DNA of 64,000 nucleotides from Desulfuromonadales bacterium (lineage in GTDB: Bacteria > Desulfobacterota > Desulfuromonadia > Geobacterales > Pseudopelobacteraceae): positions 1 to 64,000 of the forward strand of contig JAENWA010000068.1 in NCBI GenBank assembly GCA_016650295.1, read 5' to 3'. Below are positions 1 to 8,008 of this stretch, piece by piece. Within the stretch, counting starts at the first letter, position 1. Each line of letters starts with the position of its first letter. Under the pieces are notes generated by a model, which saw only the letters and a program-made list of their open reading frames with translations, ran no database searches and was not told the DNA's origin. A program made the translations under genes and the position numbers.

Positions 1-269
1 ATGGTGAACTGCACCCGCCGGTGAAACCACAGGCTCCAGACACTCTCGTTGTAGGCGGCATTGACAGCGGTCATGGTAATCAGGCCGGGCGCGATGAACA
101 GGCTGTAGGGCACACCGTCCACCAGCCCGATATAGCCTTTCATACCGACGCCGAAGGCCAGGTAGATGGTCAACGGATAGGCCACCACCGCCACCAGCTC
201 GGAGAGGATACTGCGGCGCAGGACGAGCATGTCGCGCCGCCAGATGGCCAGTGAACCGCGCAGGATCAT
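1..269 (-). CDS. ABC-2 type transporter permease, N-terminal part (truncated by window edge)
   Basis: The first 89 codons of an integral membrane permease are present; the rest lies beyond the window. The protein starts MILRGSLAIWRRDMLVLRRS, the usual cytoplasmic N-terminus of ABC-2/DrrB-type permeases, followed by a first hydrophobic segment (about residues 23-45) and the stretch PYSLFIAPGLITMTAVNAAY typical of the family. Its ATG overlaps the stop of the ATPase gene (ATGA, 266-269), so the two are translationally coupled and very likely form one exporter. The substrate cannot be read from sequence; DrrAB-like systems export drugs, lipids or polysaccharides. Confidence 0.88.
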   Translation of the reverse strand, partial: MILRGSLAIWRRDMLVLRRSILSELVAVVAYPLTIYLAFGVGMKGYIGLVDGVPYSLFIAPGLITMTAVNAAYNESVWSLWFHRRVQFT

Positions 270-1210
270 TCGCGCACCCCTGTGCCGGTCAGATCCATGA
301 AGACATCCTCCAGGGTGCGTTCCTTGAGCGAGATCCGCCGCACCGGGGCGCCGTTCAGGGCTGTGACCACTTCCGACAGGCACTCCCAGGATTCCAGGCT
401 GACACAGACCGCCTGCTCCAGGACCTCAATCTCCTTCACGCAGAACATCCCCCGCAGCAAAGCCGCATAACGCTCGGTATGCTCACTGAAATCGATCTGA
501 TAAACCGTTCCTCCCGCCAGCTTGTCCTTCAACTCCTGCGAACTGCCCAGGGCGATCAGGCGGCCGTGATCCATGATAGCGATCCGGTCGCAGAGCTGTT
601 CAGCTTCTTCCAGATAATGGGTGGTCAGGAAGATGGTCATGCTGCCGGAAATGGAGCGGACATACTCCCAGACCGCCCGGCGGGACTGGGGGTCCAGACC
701 GGTAGTCGGCTCATCCAGAAACAGCACCCGCGGCTCGTGCAGCAGGGCACGCGCCACCACCAGCCGGCGCTGCATGCCGCCCGAATAGGTGTCGGGCATA
801 TCATTCTGACGTCCCGCCAACCCCATCAGTTCCAGTAATTCATCGATCCGCCGGCGGTAATGCCCGGCCTCCATGCCGTGCAGCCGGGCATGCAGCTCCA
901 GATTCTCGCGGGCCGTAATGTAGCGGTCAAGGCTGTTTTCCTGGGACACCACCCCGATCAGGCTGCGGATCTCACGACCGTGGGTATGGGGATCAAGCCC
1001 TTCAATCAGCACCTCACCCGAGCTCTGCCGCATCAGTGTCGTCAGGATCCGGATCAGGGTGGTCTTGCCGGCGCCGTTGGGTCCCAGCAGGCCGAAGATC
1101 GAGCCCTGCTCCACCTCAAGAGTGAAGTCGTTCAGGGCGGTCAAATCGCCATAACTCTTGGTAAGAGAATGGGTCAGGATGGTTGCCGTCGAACTCCCCC
1201 GCCTGCTCAT
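266..1210 (-). CDS. ABC transporter ATP-binding protein, DrrA/NodI-like
   Basis: Cytoplasmic ATPase subunit of an ABC-2 exporter, 314 residues, the usual length for the DrrA/CcmA group. Walker A GPNGAGKT is at residues 43-50, the Q-loop glutamine near 90, signature YSGGMQ at 142-147 and Walker B VLFLDE at 162-167, followed by the D-loop TTGLD and a switch histidine in TTHYLEE. The C-terminal 90 residues form the regulatory extension seen in DrrA-type proteins, with the late motif SLKERTLEDVFMDLTG. It overlaps the gene before it (1207-1210) and the permease after it (266-269) by 4 bases each. Substrate unknown. Confidence 0.93.
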   Translation of the reverse strand: MSRRGSSTATILTHSLTKSYGDLTALNDFTLEVEQGSIFGLLGPNGAGKTTLIRILTTLMRQSSGEVLIEGLDPHTHGREIRSLIGVVSQENSLDRYITARENLELHARLHGMEAGHYRRRIDELLELMGLAGRQNDMPDTYSGGMQRRLVVARALLHEPRVLFLDEPTTGLDPQSRRAVWEYVRSISGSMTIFLTTHYLEEAEQLCDRIAIMDHGRLIALGSSQELKDKLAGGTVYQIDFSEHTERYAALLRGMFCVKEIEVLEQAVCVSLESWECLSEVVTALNGAPVRRISLKERTLEDVFMDLTGTGVRE

Positions 1211-1905
1211 ACCGAATGTACCTCTACCTTTACCTGAGCTTCGCGGGCCAATGGGAGCGTTATCCTCCGTTTACTGGCCATGGACAGGCGGTAGAGGGCT
1301 TCGAAAGCGTTGATCAGGTCGCCGACCTCGCGGCAGGTGGTCATCAGGATGTAATCAACCACGTCATCGGGTATGCGTACCTGCCGGTCAACGGCGATCT
1401 TGCGGAGAATCATCTGGCGGGAGTGGTCGTCGGACACATCCACCCGCGCCACCAGACCCCACAGCAGACGCGAAATCAGGTGGTCATCCAGATAGGGCAG
1501 CTCACGGGGCGGTAACAGGCCGGCCATGACGATCTTGCGGCCGGAAAGATGGAAGTCGTTGAAGATCTGCCACAGGGCTGCCCGCAGCCCGGCATCATCA
1601 GGCAGCAGCTGCAGGTCATCCACAATCAGGGCCTCCGCCGAAGCAAAACGGCCAAACAGACTGTCAGCAGTAAATGGTTCACGGCAGGTCAGATAGGGGC
1701 AGCCCATGACCTGTCCGATCGCTTTCAGCAGGTGCGTCTTGCCGGAACCGGACGGGCCGTAGAGATAGAGCAGGTTTTCCGAATCATCCGGATCGGCGAT
1801 GCGGCGGGAGAACTCCAGGGCGCCGGCATTACCGTCACAGGCAACGAAGCTGTCAAAGGTACACAGGGCATTAACAGGGAACTCGAAGAATTGCTGCATG
1901 TTCAA
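1207..1905 (-). CDS. DnaA/Hda-like AAA+ ATPase
   Basis: A 232-residue protein resembling the AAA+ part of DnaA and the DnaA inactivator Hda. Walker A GPSGSGKT is at residues 50-57 and a Walker B-like IVDDLQ at 94-99; the C-terminal third matches the DnaA lid region (ISRLLWGL, then helical [19 protein letters not shown]). The DNA-binding domain IV of DnaA is absent, which is why Hda rather than DnaA is proposed. Family knowledge suggests a role in controlling initiation or loading of other factors; this is inference, since the clamp-binding motif of Hda is not obvious apart from the start MNMQQFFEF, which could be one. It lies between ruvB and an exporter, sharing 4-base overlaps with both. 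Confidence 0.8.
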   Translation of the reverse strand: MNMQQFFEFPVNALCTFDSFVACDGNAGALEFSRRIADPDDSENLLYLYGPSGSGKTHLLKAIGQVMGCPYLTCREPFTADSLFGRFASAEALIVDDLQLLPDDAGLRAALWQIFNDFHLSGRKIVMAGLLPPRELPYLDDHLISRLLWGLVARVDVSDDHSRQMILRKIAVDRQVRIPDDVVDYILMTTCREVGDLINAFEALYRLSMASKRRITLPLAREAQVKVEVHSV

Positions 1906-2924
1906 AACAGCTTCCCCTGGGGGGCCTGGGGGGCCAGGCGATTGAAATGCAGATAGGCGGCCGGAGTGGCCATGCGGCCGCGCGGGGTGCGGTTGAGAAA
2001 GCCGTTCTGGATCAGGAACGGTTCATAGACATCCTCGATGGTGTCGCTTTCCTCGCTGATCGCCGCGGCAATGGTATCCAGGCCGACCGGCCCGCCGCCG
2101 AACTTGTCGATGATCGTCAGCAGGATCATGCGGTCCATATTGTCAAAACCCATGGCATCGATTTCCAGCAGCTTGAGGGTCTCCCGAACCACCTCGCGGG
2201 TAATGACCCCATCGGCACGAACCTGGGCAAAATCACGCACCCGCCGCAGCAGGCGGTTGGCGATACGGGGCGTCCCGCGGCTGCGCAGGGCCAGTTCAGC
2301 GGCCGCTTCCGGTTCGATCTCCATCCCCAGGATCCCGGATGAGCGGGTAATGATAATGGACAATTCGGAGGGTGTATAAAAATCCAGTCGCGAGATGACC
2401 CCGAAACGGTCGCGCAGCGGCGAAGAAAGCAGGCCGGCCCGCGTGGTGGCGCCCACCAGGGTAAAGCGCGGCAGATCCAGCTTGATGCTGCGGGCGCTGG
2501 GGCCCTGTCCGATGATGATATCCAGCTGGAAATCCTCCATGGCAGGATAGAGGATCTCCTCGACCACATGGGAAAGCCGGTGAATCTCATCGATGAAGAG
2601 CACATCATGGGGCTGGAGGTTGGTCAGAATGGCGGCCAGGTCGCCGGGGCGCTCGATGACCGGCCCAGAGGTGGACTTGATGTTGACCCCCATCTCACAG
2701 GCCACGATATTTGCCAGGGTCGTCTTGCCCAGACCCGGCGGGCCGTAAAGCAGGACGTGATCAAGGGCCTCTCCCCTGCCCCGGGCGGCATCGATGAACA
2801 GACGCAGGTTGCCCTTGATCTTTTCCTGGCCGATGTAATCAGCCAGGGCCCGCGGCCGCAGGGTGGCGTCCAGCTGGATATCATCATCAAGTTTTTCAGG
2901 GGTTATGGAGAGATCTCTGCTCAT
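1902..2924 (-). CDS. ruvB: Holliday junction branch-migration ATPase RuvB
   Basis: RuvB is the hexameric motor that, with RuvA, drives branch migration of Holliday junctions during recombinational repair. The protein has 340 residues, the standard length. Walker A GPPGLGKT lies at 61-68, Walker B LFIDEIH at 109-115, sensor I GATTRAG at 158-164 and the arginine finger region LRDRFG at about 170-175; the C-terminal winged helix ends with the usual [13 protein letters not shown]. It is the first gene of the four-gene run reading to the ABC permease. Unlike many genomes, neither ruvA nor ruvC is immediately upstream: 238 bases of non-coding DNA and then a toxin-antitoxin pair are found there. Confidence 0.98.
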   Translation of the reverse strand: MSRDLSITPEKLDDDIQLDATLRPRALADYIGQEKIKGNLRLFIDAARGRGEALDHVLLYGPPGLGKTTLANIVACEMGVNIKSTSGPVIERPGDLAAILTNLQPHDVLFIDEIHRLSHVVEEILYPAMEDFQLDIIIGQGPSARSIKLDLPRFTLVGATTRAGLLSSPLRDRFGVISRLDFYTPSELSIIITRSSGILGMEIEPEAAAELALRSRGTPRIANRLLRRVRDFAQVRADGVITREVVRETLKLLEIDAMGFDNMDRMILLTIIDKFGGGPVGLDTIAAAISEESDTIEDVYEPFLIQNGFLNRTPRGRMATPAAYLHFNRLAPQAPQGKLF

Positions 2925-3162
2925 TGCAACTCCATCGAAAATAATTGCAGACTATGAACGATTCACGGATGATTGTCAAACCGGGGATAGTAGGTGATCT
3001 GTTAATACCCCGGCTACATGCGACCGCCCCTGATGGGCACAAAGAACTTGTGCAAAGCCTTAACGTAGCTGGGATTTGGCAGAATCAGCAATGGCGGCTG
3101 ATCAGACGCCATTTGAATTAAATAAACTGTCCTTGGAACTCCCGCCTCTTCATTCCAGTATA

Positions 3163-3438
3163 TCAATACACCGAATCATGGTCGCCAACGTTAACCGGAA
3201 TAATTTCCTGGTCATTAAGCAGAAACTCAAGAGTGATTCGATAGGACAGGTTTATTGAAACCGAGTGTAAACCGGAAAGCCGCCCTGACAGCGGATGCAG
3301 CCGCAATGAGGGATGAAACGGATTGACCTCCAGTAGTTGCAGGGTTTTCAGATACTGTTTTTCAAGTTCCGGATGGCGCTTCAGAAAACGCACGGCTCGT
3401 TTTTCATACTGTTCGGTAAAAACCAGAGACCAGCTCAT
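3163..3438 (-). CDS. RelE/ParE-superfamily toxin
   Basis: A small basic protein of 91 residues starting MSWSLVFTEQYEKRAVRFLK. The pattern (N-terminal strand, helices rich in Lys/Arg, then HSVSINLSYRITLEFLLND and a final strand with VGDHDSVY) fits the RelE/YafQ/ParE toxin fold; RelE-type members cleave mRNA on the ribosome, whereas ParE members poison gyrase, and the sequence alone does not decide. The start at 3438 is chosen because it overlaps the antitoxin stop by one base (TGATG); a longer reading frame upstream would run through the antitoxin gene. It is the second gene of the pair. Confidence 0.85.
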   Translation of the reverse strand: MSWSLVFTEQYEKRAVRFLKRHPELEKQYLKTLQLLEVNPFHPSLRLHPLSGRLSGLHSVSINLSYRITLEFLLNDQEIIPVNVGDHDSVY

Positions 3439-3692
3439 CACGCACCCTTCAGACGGACCAGATGATCTTCTGCACTCCCTTTGACAAAGCGCCCTTCTGC
3501 AAGGTCGGCACGGGTCTGGGCCAGAGCTGATTCCAGTTCGCATTCACGCAGGTAATGATAATGGTCCATATCCATAACTACGAAACGCTCCTTACCGCGA
3601 ACGGAAATAACCGCTTCCGGCTGTAAGGCAAGCATGGCTTCAATTACGGATACCCCTTTAATTTTCAGATCATTGGCAGATATAGACGTCAT
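3438..3692 (-). CDS. Phd/YefM-like antitoxin
   Basis: An 84-residue protein beginning MTSISANDLKIKGVSVIEAM, with a conserved-looking central strand EAVISVRGKERFVVMDMDHY, as in Phd/YefM antitoxins that bind their own operator through the N-terminal domain and wrap the toxin with the C-terminal tail. The start at 3692 is preceded by a strong GGAGGTG four bases away; an in-frame ATG 18 bases further upstream lacks such a site. It comes first in the pair, as usual for relBE/phd-doc-type modules, and probably represses the shared promoter upstream. Confidence 0.83.
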   Translation of the reverse strand: MTSISANDLKIKGVSVIEAMLALQPEAVISVRGKERFVVMDMDHYHYLRECELESALAQTRADLAEGRFVKGSAEDHLVRLKGA

Positions 3693-3793
3693 TGCGCACC
3701 TCCGGAACATTCTTTATGACACATTTAACCATGCGGTAAAGAGTGTTGTCAATAGTGTTGTAATGATCGGCATGGAGCGTGGGGTTTCAAAGG

Positions 3794-4273
3794 ATGATGA
3801 ATGAATTATGAAGTATGAGTTTCAGAATTCATAGAGATTGAACAGCTAACTATGGTGACCGCTTGTTCATGGTTTGTATTTTTCAAAGACCTCGGCAGTA
3901 GAAACAGAACCTATCTCCCCGGTCTTGTACCCTTCCCAGCGACGGGAAGATTCCTCGGCCCAAAGTTTTTCAATCTCAGCGTCAGGCATATCAAGGGATT
4001 CAAGGAGATAGTCAACAAGTTGAAGTTTGTCCAGCGAAGGAAGGCTGGTGGCCTCGCGGATGAGTGGATTGTTACGGTCAATCATGTAAGCACCTCATCT
4101 TGGTTCAATCTTGCTGAAACAGTACCACATGGGAAAAAGAGTGACAAGGGTTTGTAATATCCTGTTTTGTTTGCTAATAGGCGATTGCTCCCTATTCAGG
4201 CCCCAGTCACCAGACCAAACATGGTGGCCGGTGAAGTTCGAGTTTCATACTTCATAATTCATCCTTCATCATT
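3794..4273. repeat. Inverted heptad-type repeats flanking an orphan antitoxin gene
   Basis: Two inverted copies of a repeat built from 7-base TGAANNA-like units bracket the gene at 3867-4085. The left copy (about 3794-3819) contains TGAATTATGAAGTATGA; the right copy (about 4242-4273) contains the exact 17-base reverse complement and continues with more units. A third, hairpin-forming copy lies at 13599-13652. This is seen directly; calling the bracketed segment a mobile cassette would be inference. Confidence 0.65.
3867..4085 (-). CDS. Addiction module antitoxin (Unstab_antitox-like), without partner
   Basis: A 72-residue protein: MIDRNNPLIREATSLPSLDK, then LQLVDYLLESLDMPDAEIEKLW and a C-terminal RRWEGYKTGEIGSVS. 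This matches the short 'putative addiction module component' family (PF09720), in which the loop WEGYKTGE usually precedes an active-site mimic and which is normally encoded just before a RelE/ParE toxin. Here the 150 bases downstream (3866 to about 3711) carry no toxin reading frame, so the gene appears to be an orphan. The ATG at 4085 has a GAGGTG ribosome site six bases upstream. It could be a neutralised remnant or act on a toxin elsewhere. Confidence 0.72.
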   Translation of the reverse strand: MIDRNNPLIREATSLPSLDKLQLVDYLLESLDMPDAEIEKLWAEESSRRWEGYKTGEIGSVSTAEVFEKYKP

Positions 4274-4438
4274 GCTTTGTCGTCGCTATGATGCGGGTAG
4301 GATCGAAGGTGCAGTAGAGACAGGTTGTGGTTTCATGGGGTTGCATCGTTAACGTCTCGTTTTGAGAACGGTGATTGATGTCGAGGCTCTATTTGGATGA
4401 CGAATTAAGTTGGATGACCCGAAACTCCCCCTTCCGGC
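4086..4438. other. Intergenic stretch, no gene seen
   Basis: This 353-base gap between the orphan antitoxin and the HNH nuclease gene contains the right-hand heptad repeat (4242-4273) and otherwise no reading frame with a ribosome site or recognisable content. The first bases upstream of 4085 must include the antitoxin promoter, but no convincing -35/-10 pair was identified. Confidence 0.5.
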
Positions 4439-5425
4439 TTACAATCGCCAACGTTTTCGGTGTTCTGCCAGATACTCCCTGGCCGGCCAGATGGCCTCAT
4501 CCTGTGGTGGAAGAATCCCTCGCCCGGACAAGGTCTGCAGGGGACCGGCAAAGTTCGGAACCATGCTGATCGAGCTTGAAGTAATGACCGTGTAACTGTC
4601 GGAAACACCCAGCATTCCCCAATCAAATCCCCAGTGACAGAGCTTGCAAAGCGCCATACCGTTGCGGATGTCGTCATTCATCGATTCTCTCCACGGGATG
4701 ATATGGGCCGCATCGACAGCCGTATAACCATCCGGTGTGACAATGCGGATACCGCACATGGCGCAGCGATGGTCATAGGTATTGACGACAATCTTGCGGA
4801 AGCCTTGATCACGAGCAGCAGGACGGTAATTATCCGCCTCAAGGATTTCCTTTACCAGTGGCAGATGTGATTTTTCCTCCAACAGGCGGCTGTAGTCGAA
4901 TGCCTCACGGTTGATGACCGATTGGTCACGCAATTGAACACAGGCATCTTCGGAAAAACACGATTGCAGAAGTGTCTCCCGCAGTGCTTCACGCCCCTCG
5001 GGTATCTGCATGATGCGGAACAGGTCCTCATCCATCCTTGCGCCAAGGGCATATTTGCGGAGGAAGCTTACCGATGTGGTGTTGCCGATCAATGCCGGAG
5101 TTATGGTACATCCCGGCTGCGGTACCAGTTCCCAGAACGGTTCACTGTTCAGACGTGGAAAAGGGAAGGCAATACTGCTGGTCTGCCCCAAGGGCATGAC
5201 ACGCCGCCAGTAGAGGTTGAACAGGTCGTTCAGTTCTATCAGATCCCCGGTGACTTCGATGAATGAAGAGGTAATGACACCGCGAGCCACCAGATCCAGC
5301 ACGGCCAGCAGTAAAATCGGTTTGTGCGGGGCCTTCTTTTGCGTCGTACCGCAATAATGCCCCTGCCGTGCATTGGCCCGACGCAGATGGGCGAACTGAT
5401 GGATGTAGGTTGCAAGCTCGGTCAT
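4439..5425 (-). CDS. HNH endonuclease with phosphorothioate-reader-like (SBD/ScoMcrA-type) N-terminal domain
   Basis: A 328-residue nuclease of probable restriction function. The N-terminal half begins MTELATYIHQFAHLRRA and contains KKAPHKPILLLAVLDLV (about 31-47), a signature of the sulfur-binding-domain family that recognises phosphorothioated DNA in ScoMcrA-like enzymes. The C-terminal part is an HNH domain: CAMCG at 221-225, DAAHIIPW with His241, RNGMALCKLCH with Asn255, Cys260, Cys263 and His264; the four cysteines likely bind structural zinc. Its ATG overlaps the stop of the HIT fusion gene (ATGA, 5422-5425), so it is expressed with it. No dnd genes for making phosphorothioates are in the window, so the likely target is foreign modified DNA. 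The N-terminal assignment rests on one motif. Confidence 0.75.
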   Translation of the reverse strand: MTELATYIHQFAHLRRANARQGHYCGTTQKKAPHKPILLLAVLDLVARGVITSSFIEVTGDLIELNDLFNLYWRRVMPLGQTSSIAFPFPRLNSEPFWELVPQPGCTITPALIGNTTSVSFLRKYALGARMDEDLFRIMQIPEGREALRETLLQSCFSEDACVQLRDQSVINREAFDYSRLLEEKSHLPLVKEILEADNYRPAARDQGFRKIVVNTYDHRCAMCGIRIVTPDGYTAVDAAHIIPWRESMNDDIRNGMALCKLCHWGFDWGMLGVSDSYTVITSSSISMVPNFAGPLQTLSGRGILPPQDEAIWPAREYLAEHRKRWRL

Positions 5426-6594
5426 AGTTGTTTCCAGTATGGCGCCTTCTCGGGCTTGATCCAGCGCACCCCGCCGCGTGGGTCAGTCGTGTCACCGACA
5501 TATCGCGGGATCAGATGTATATGCAGGTGCATAACCGTCTGGCCGGCGGCCGCACCGTCATTGATGCCAATGTTGAAACCGTCGGGTACCGCTTCTACTC
5601 CCCCCTTTAAGAAAGGGGGGTTGGGGGGGATTTGACTCCTCCCTTTCGCAAAGGGAGGCTGGGAGGGATTCAGCAGTAGCAGACGCATCTCCGCCAAAAG
5701 ATCAAGCATGGCTGCCTGTTCTTCCCTGGTGGCCTCGAAGAACGAAGTGATGTGGCGTTTGGGGATGATAAGAGTGTGGCCGGGGGTGACGGGGTAGTTG
5801 TCGTACACTGCCTGAGCGTGGTCGTTGGACGCAATGATGCTGGTGGGGTTGAGGTTGCAGAATGGGCAGGTTGGCTGAATCACTACGTCCTCGTTCGAAA
5901 TGACTACAATCTGAGAATGCCACTGCTGTGCAAGTTTCTCATTGGCATCCCGAAAGTGGTCAAGATGTTCCGGTCTGGCCAGAAGAAAGAACACCACGTG
6001 AGAAGTGACATAGGCAAAGATCGTTGCGCCTGTTTCCGCCGTGGCTTTTTCGGAAATTTTCCGAATAAATTGTTTTCGCTTAACCCGCTGGAAGTGCTGG
6101 TAAATCAGAACGGAATGGCCGGACTCATACGCAGTTACCACTTCATCCCAATACAGATATTTTGAGGAGCCTTTTGTTCCTTTGCGACTGGATGACACCT
6201 CCAGGCCGTTGTCAGGATCGAAAAAGAGAAGTCCGCCGTTGCGAGGAAGGTTGTGAAATAACTCTTTGAAATATTCTGCTCGGAGTTCAGCGGCATCTTG
6301 AAGAAATTGGAAGAAGAAGCGAGTGCCGGGAAGAAGCCCGCCAAGAGTGCTTTCATTGATCACTCGGGCGTTTTGTTGAATTTCATCTTGCAGAAAGTCA
6401 AAGAGATCCGGGTCAAAGTGACGCCAGATTTTAGGGTTGGAGAGGTACGATAGTTTCTTACCGTCCGTGTTCCCAGACATGTCCGGTGTGAGCATCCAAC
6501 AGAGGTACGTTGGCAGTAATCCTACACCATTCAAGGCCCTGATAAGGCCATATTTCCGGTAGTCGTTGATATCACCGAAGTATTGATGTTTCAT
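5422..6594 (-). CDS. Fusion protein: unknown N-terminal domain plus HIT-family nucleotide hydrolase/transferase domain
   Basis: The protein has 390 residues in two parts. Residues 1-235 (start MKHQYFGDINDYRKYGLIRA) belong to a widespread unnamed family; visible conserved-looking motifs are GLLFFDPDNGLE (121-132) and GSSKYLYWDEV (142-152), suggesting a Rossmann-like enzyme fold, but no function can be named. Residues 242-390 are a HIT domain: CPFC at 243-246, HTLIIPKRH at 273-281 and the catalytic histidine triad HLHIH at 356-360, followed by GGVRWIKPEKAPYW. HIT proteins cleave or transfer nucleotide phosphates via His-AMP intermediates. Between about residues 306 and 336 lies a low-complexity insertion made by a palindromic DNA repeat. 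It overlaps the HNH gene by 4 bases and follows mcrBC. Confidence 0.8.
   Translation of the reverse strand: MKHQYFGDINDYRKYGLIRALNGVGLLPTYLCWMLTPDMSGNTDGKKLSYLSNPKIWRHFDPDLFDFLQDEIQQNARVINESTLGGLLPGTRFFFQFLQDAAELRAEYFKELFHNLPRNGGLLFFDPDNGLEVSSSRKGTKGSSKYLYWDEVVTAYESGHSVLIYQHFQRVKRKQFIRKISEKATAETGATIFAYVTSHVVFFLLARPEHLDHFRDANEKLAQQWHSQIVVISNEDVVIQPTCPFCNLNPTSIIASNDHAQAVYDNYPVTPGHTLIIPKRHITSFFEATREEQAAMLDLLAEMRLLLLNPSQPPFAKGRSQIPPNPPFLKGGVEAVPDGFNIGINDGAAAGQTVMHLHIHLIPRYVGDTTDPRGGVRWIKPEKAPYWKQL
5600..5675. repeat. Two tandem 38-base palindromic repeat units inserted in frame in the HIT domain
   Basis: Unit 1 (5600-5637) and unit 2 (5638-5675) each start with a 21-base palindrome of the form C/T-rich arm, TTT-NNN-AAA, G-rich arm, followed by a G-rich tail. 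Palindromes are at 5600-5620 and 5638-5658. In the protein they encode QPPFAKGRSQIP and NPPFLKGG, placed between the helix LLAEMRLLL and DGFNIGIN, where HIT proteins normally have only a short loop. The frame stays open. Confidence 0.85.
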
Positions 6595-6628
6595 GTTGTC
6601 ATTCTCTCAGCTGGTCATAAATCATGGG

Positions 6629-6853
6629 CTAATCACCATATTCAAAGCCTGACCCGGCAGGGGGCTTCAGGATGAGAATGCCACGTTGGGAATGTAGAAT
6701 AATAGAATCAGGATGGAGTCGGGAAGTACCGATGGGGACGTTGTACCAGCAGAGGTAGTCGTCTTCCAGCTTTGCCTCAAGCAATCGGGCAAAGCGGCGC
6801 TCGCCGGGGGTGTCGAATTTGCAGGTGGTTATGCTGGGGATGAGTGTGGACAT
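6629..6853 (-). pseudogene. Truncated N-terminus of a NERD-domain (UvrD-helicase-type) protein
   Basis: The 74 codons from the ATG at 6853 read MSTLIPSITTCKFDTPGERR and continue FARLLEAKLEDDYLCWYNVP, then LHPDSIILHSQRGILIL. This matches the opening of large helicases that carry an N-terminal nuclease-related domain (NERD), where one expects a catalytic E-V-K motif after GLLVLE. Here the frame leaves the family at KPPAGSGFEYGD and stops, so neither the nuclease core nor the helicase is present. It begins 23 bases after the mcrC stop and ends 34 bases before the HIT fusion, so the original operon probably contained a complete helicase gene. The family assignment is from memory of the motif. Confidence 0.6.
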
Positions 6854-6875
6854 TAATATGTTATCCAAATTAGCT

Positions 6876-8006
6876 TTACTGAACACAGTTAGGAATTTCA
6901 ATGGCTTTCAATAGTTGAGTACGAATAATGTCAGAACTAGCTGCAAGGTCAATAGTTGCAAATCTGATATTATGCCCTTGGATTACTACAGACTCGTCAA
7001 CCATTTCACCAATCGATGGATGCAAGAGCAATCCTGAGGCATGTTCGGCTAAAGGGTCACCATTCCCGACTTGGGATCTGAGGTAGGCATAAATTTGATA
7101 AATATACCCACTTCGCAAGGACTCTTCCCGATACCATCCTTTCGTTACAATCGAAGTAAATTTTGTGTCGATAACAATCCGCTGCCCACTTTCTTTGTGA
7201 TTCAAGATAACATCTGTACGCATCGATGGCAGAATTTTGTCAATTCCTGACGTTTTTTCTTCGATTAGCCAGTCAAGACATTTCCCCGGCTCAACACGCC
7301 AACCGTTTTGTGTCAGTGCTACATCATAAAACCCTGCTACCGCTTTTTCATAAAGACGTCTAACCCATGAAATCTCTCGATCCGGCAGAGCCAAGAGCTT
7401 GCTTCCAAGTGATTCGGTAGGTAACGCTAAATCAAATGCAAGCTTCGCCACCGTAATCATTAACTGATCATCCGAATCGTGATGACCAAATCGATCCGTA
7501 CTCATTACCGATCGACTAGGCTTTTCCCCAGTAACTCCAATCTGCTTCAGAGTGCTCGCTTGTGACAGGCAGCGGCGTGCTAATTCTGGTCGCTTGACGA
7601 TTTTAGATATAGATTCAAGAGCTACTCTAACGAAACAATTTCGAGGGGTGTTAATAGTTAAGTCTTCGAATCGGCACGCAACTCTACCGCGTTCGAGCAG
7701 TTGATGCCGTTCAGTTATAAGATGGTCAATCTTTCCTCTGACGCGGCCTAATTCAGCGGAACGAAGCCTATAACCAAAACTCAGGTTCCTCATAAGTCTG
7801 CGTTCAACAACACGAACAAGGAACTCCGCTATAAGATCTGGAATTTCGTCAGGGTTATTTTCTACATCAATTTTTGTCCTGTCTATGTGCCTAAACAGCT
7901 CAGAAGCGTACAGCATCAAAAGCCACATATTTCGGACAGGAATCCGACCAATATAGTTCACGTTGTCTTGGTCTTCAGATTTTTTCGATGCCGTTTCCAA
8001 ACCCAT
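6876..8006 (-). CDS. mcrC: McrC-type nuclease subunit of a modification-dependent restriction system
   Basis: The 376-residue partner of McrB. McrC stimulates the McrB GTPase and provides the PD-(D/E)xK cleavage site. The N-terminal part (NYIGRIPVRNMWLLMLYASE, about 17-36) is typical of the McrC family, as is GRVRGKID (88-94). The catalytic core is read as Glu220 (RLYEKAV), Asp265 in SMRTDVIL, and Asp280-Thr-Lys282 in IVIDTKF, followed by YIYQIYAYLR with the QxxxY-like element. It starts two bases after the mcrB stop, so the two are coupled. A 23-base gap then leads to the broken NERD gene. Confidence 0.93.
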   Translation of the reverse strand: MGLETASKKSEDQDNVNYIGRIPVRNMWLLMLYASELFRHIDRTKIDVENNPDEIPDLIAEFLVRVVERRLMRNLSFGYRLRSAELGRVRGKIDHLITERHQLLERGRVACRFEDLTINTPRNCFVRVALESISKIVKRPELARRCLSQASTLKQIGVTGEKPSRSVMSTDRFGHHDSDDQLMITVAKLAFDLALPTESLGSKLLALPDREISWVRRLYEKAVAGFYDVALTQNGWRVEPGKCLDWLIEEKTSGIDKILPSMRTDVILNHKESGQRIVIDTKFTSIVTKGWYREESLRSGYIYQIYAYLRSQVGNGDPLAEHASGLLLHPSIGEMVDESVVIQGHNIRFATIDLAASSDIIRTQLLKAIEIPNCVQ

Positions 8007-8008
8007 TG

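Noticed and set aside
3163-3543. Longer toxin frame starting at 3543
   Set aside because: The added 35 residues overlap the antitoxin gene out of frame and do not fit the RelE fold; the start at 3438 is coupled to the antitoxin stop.
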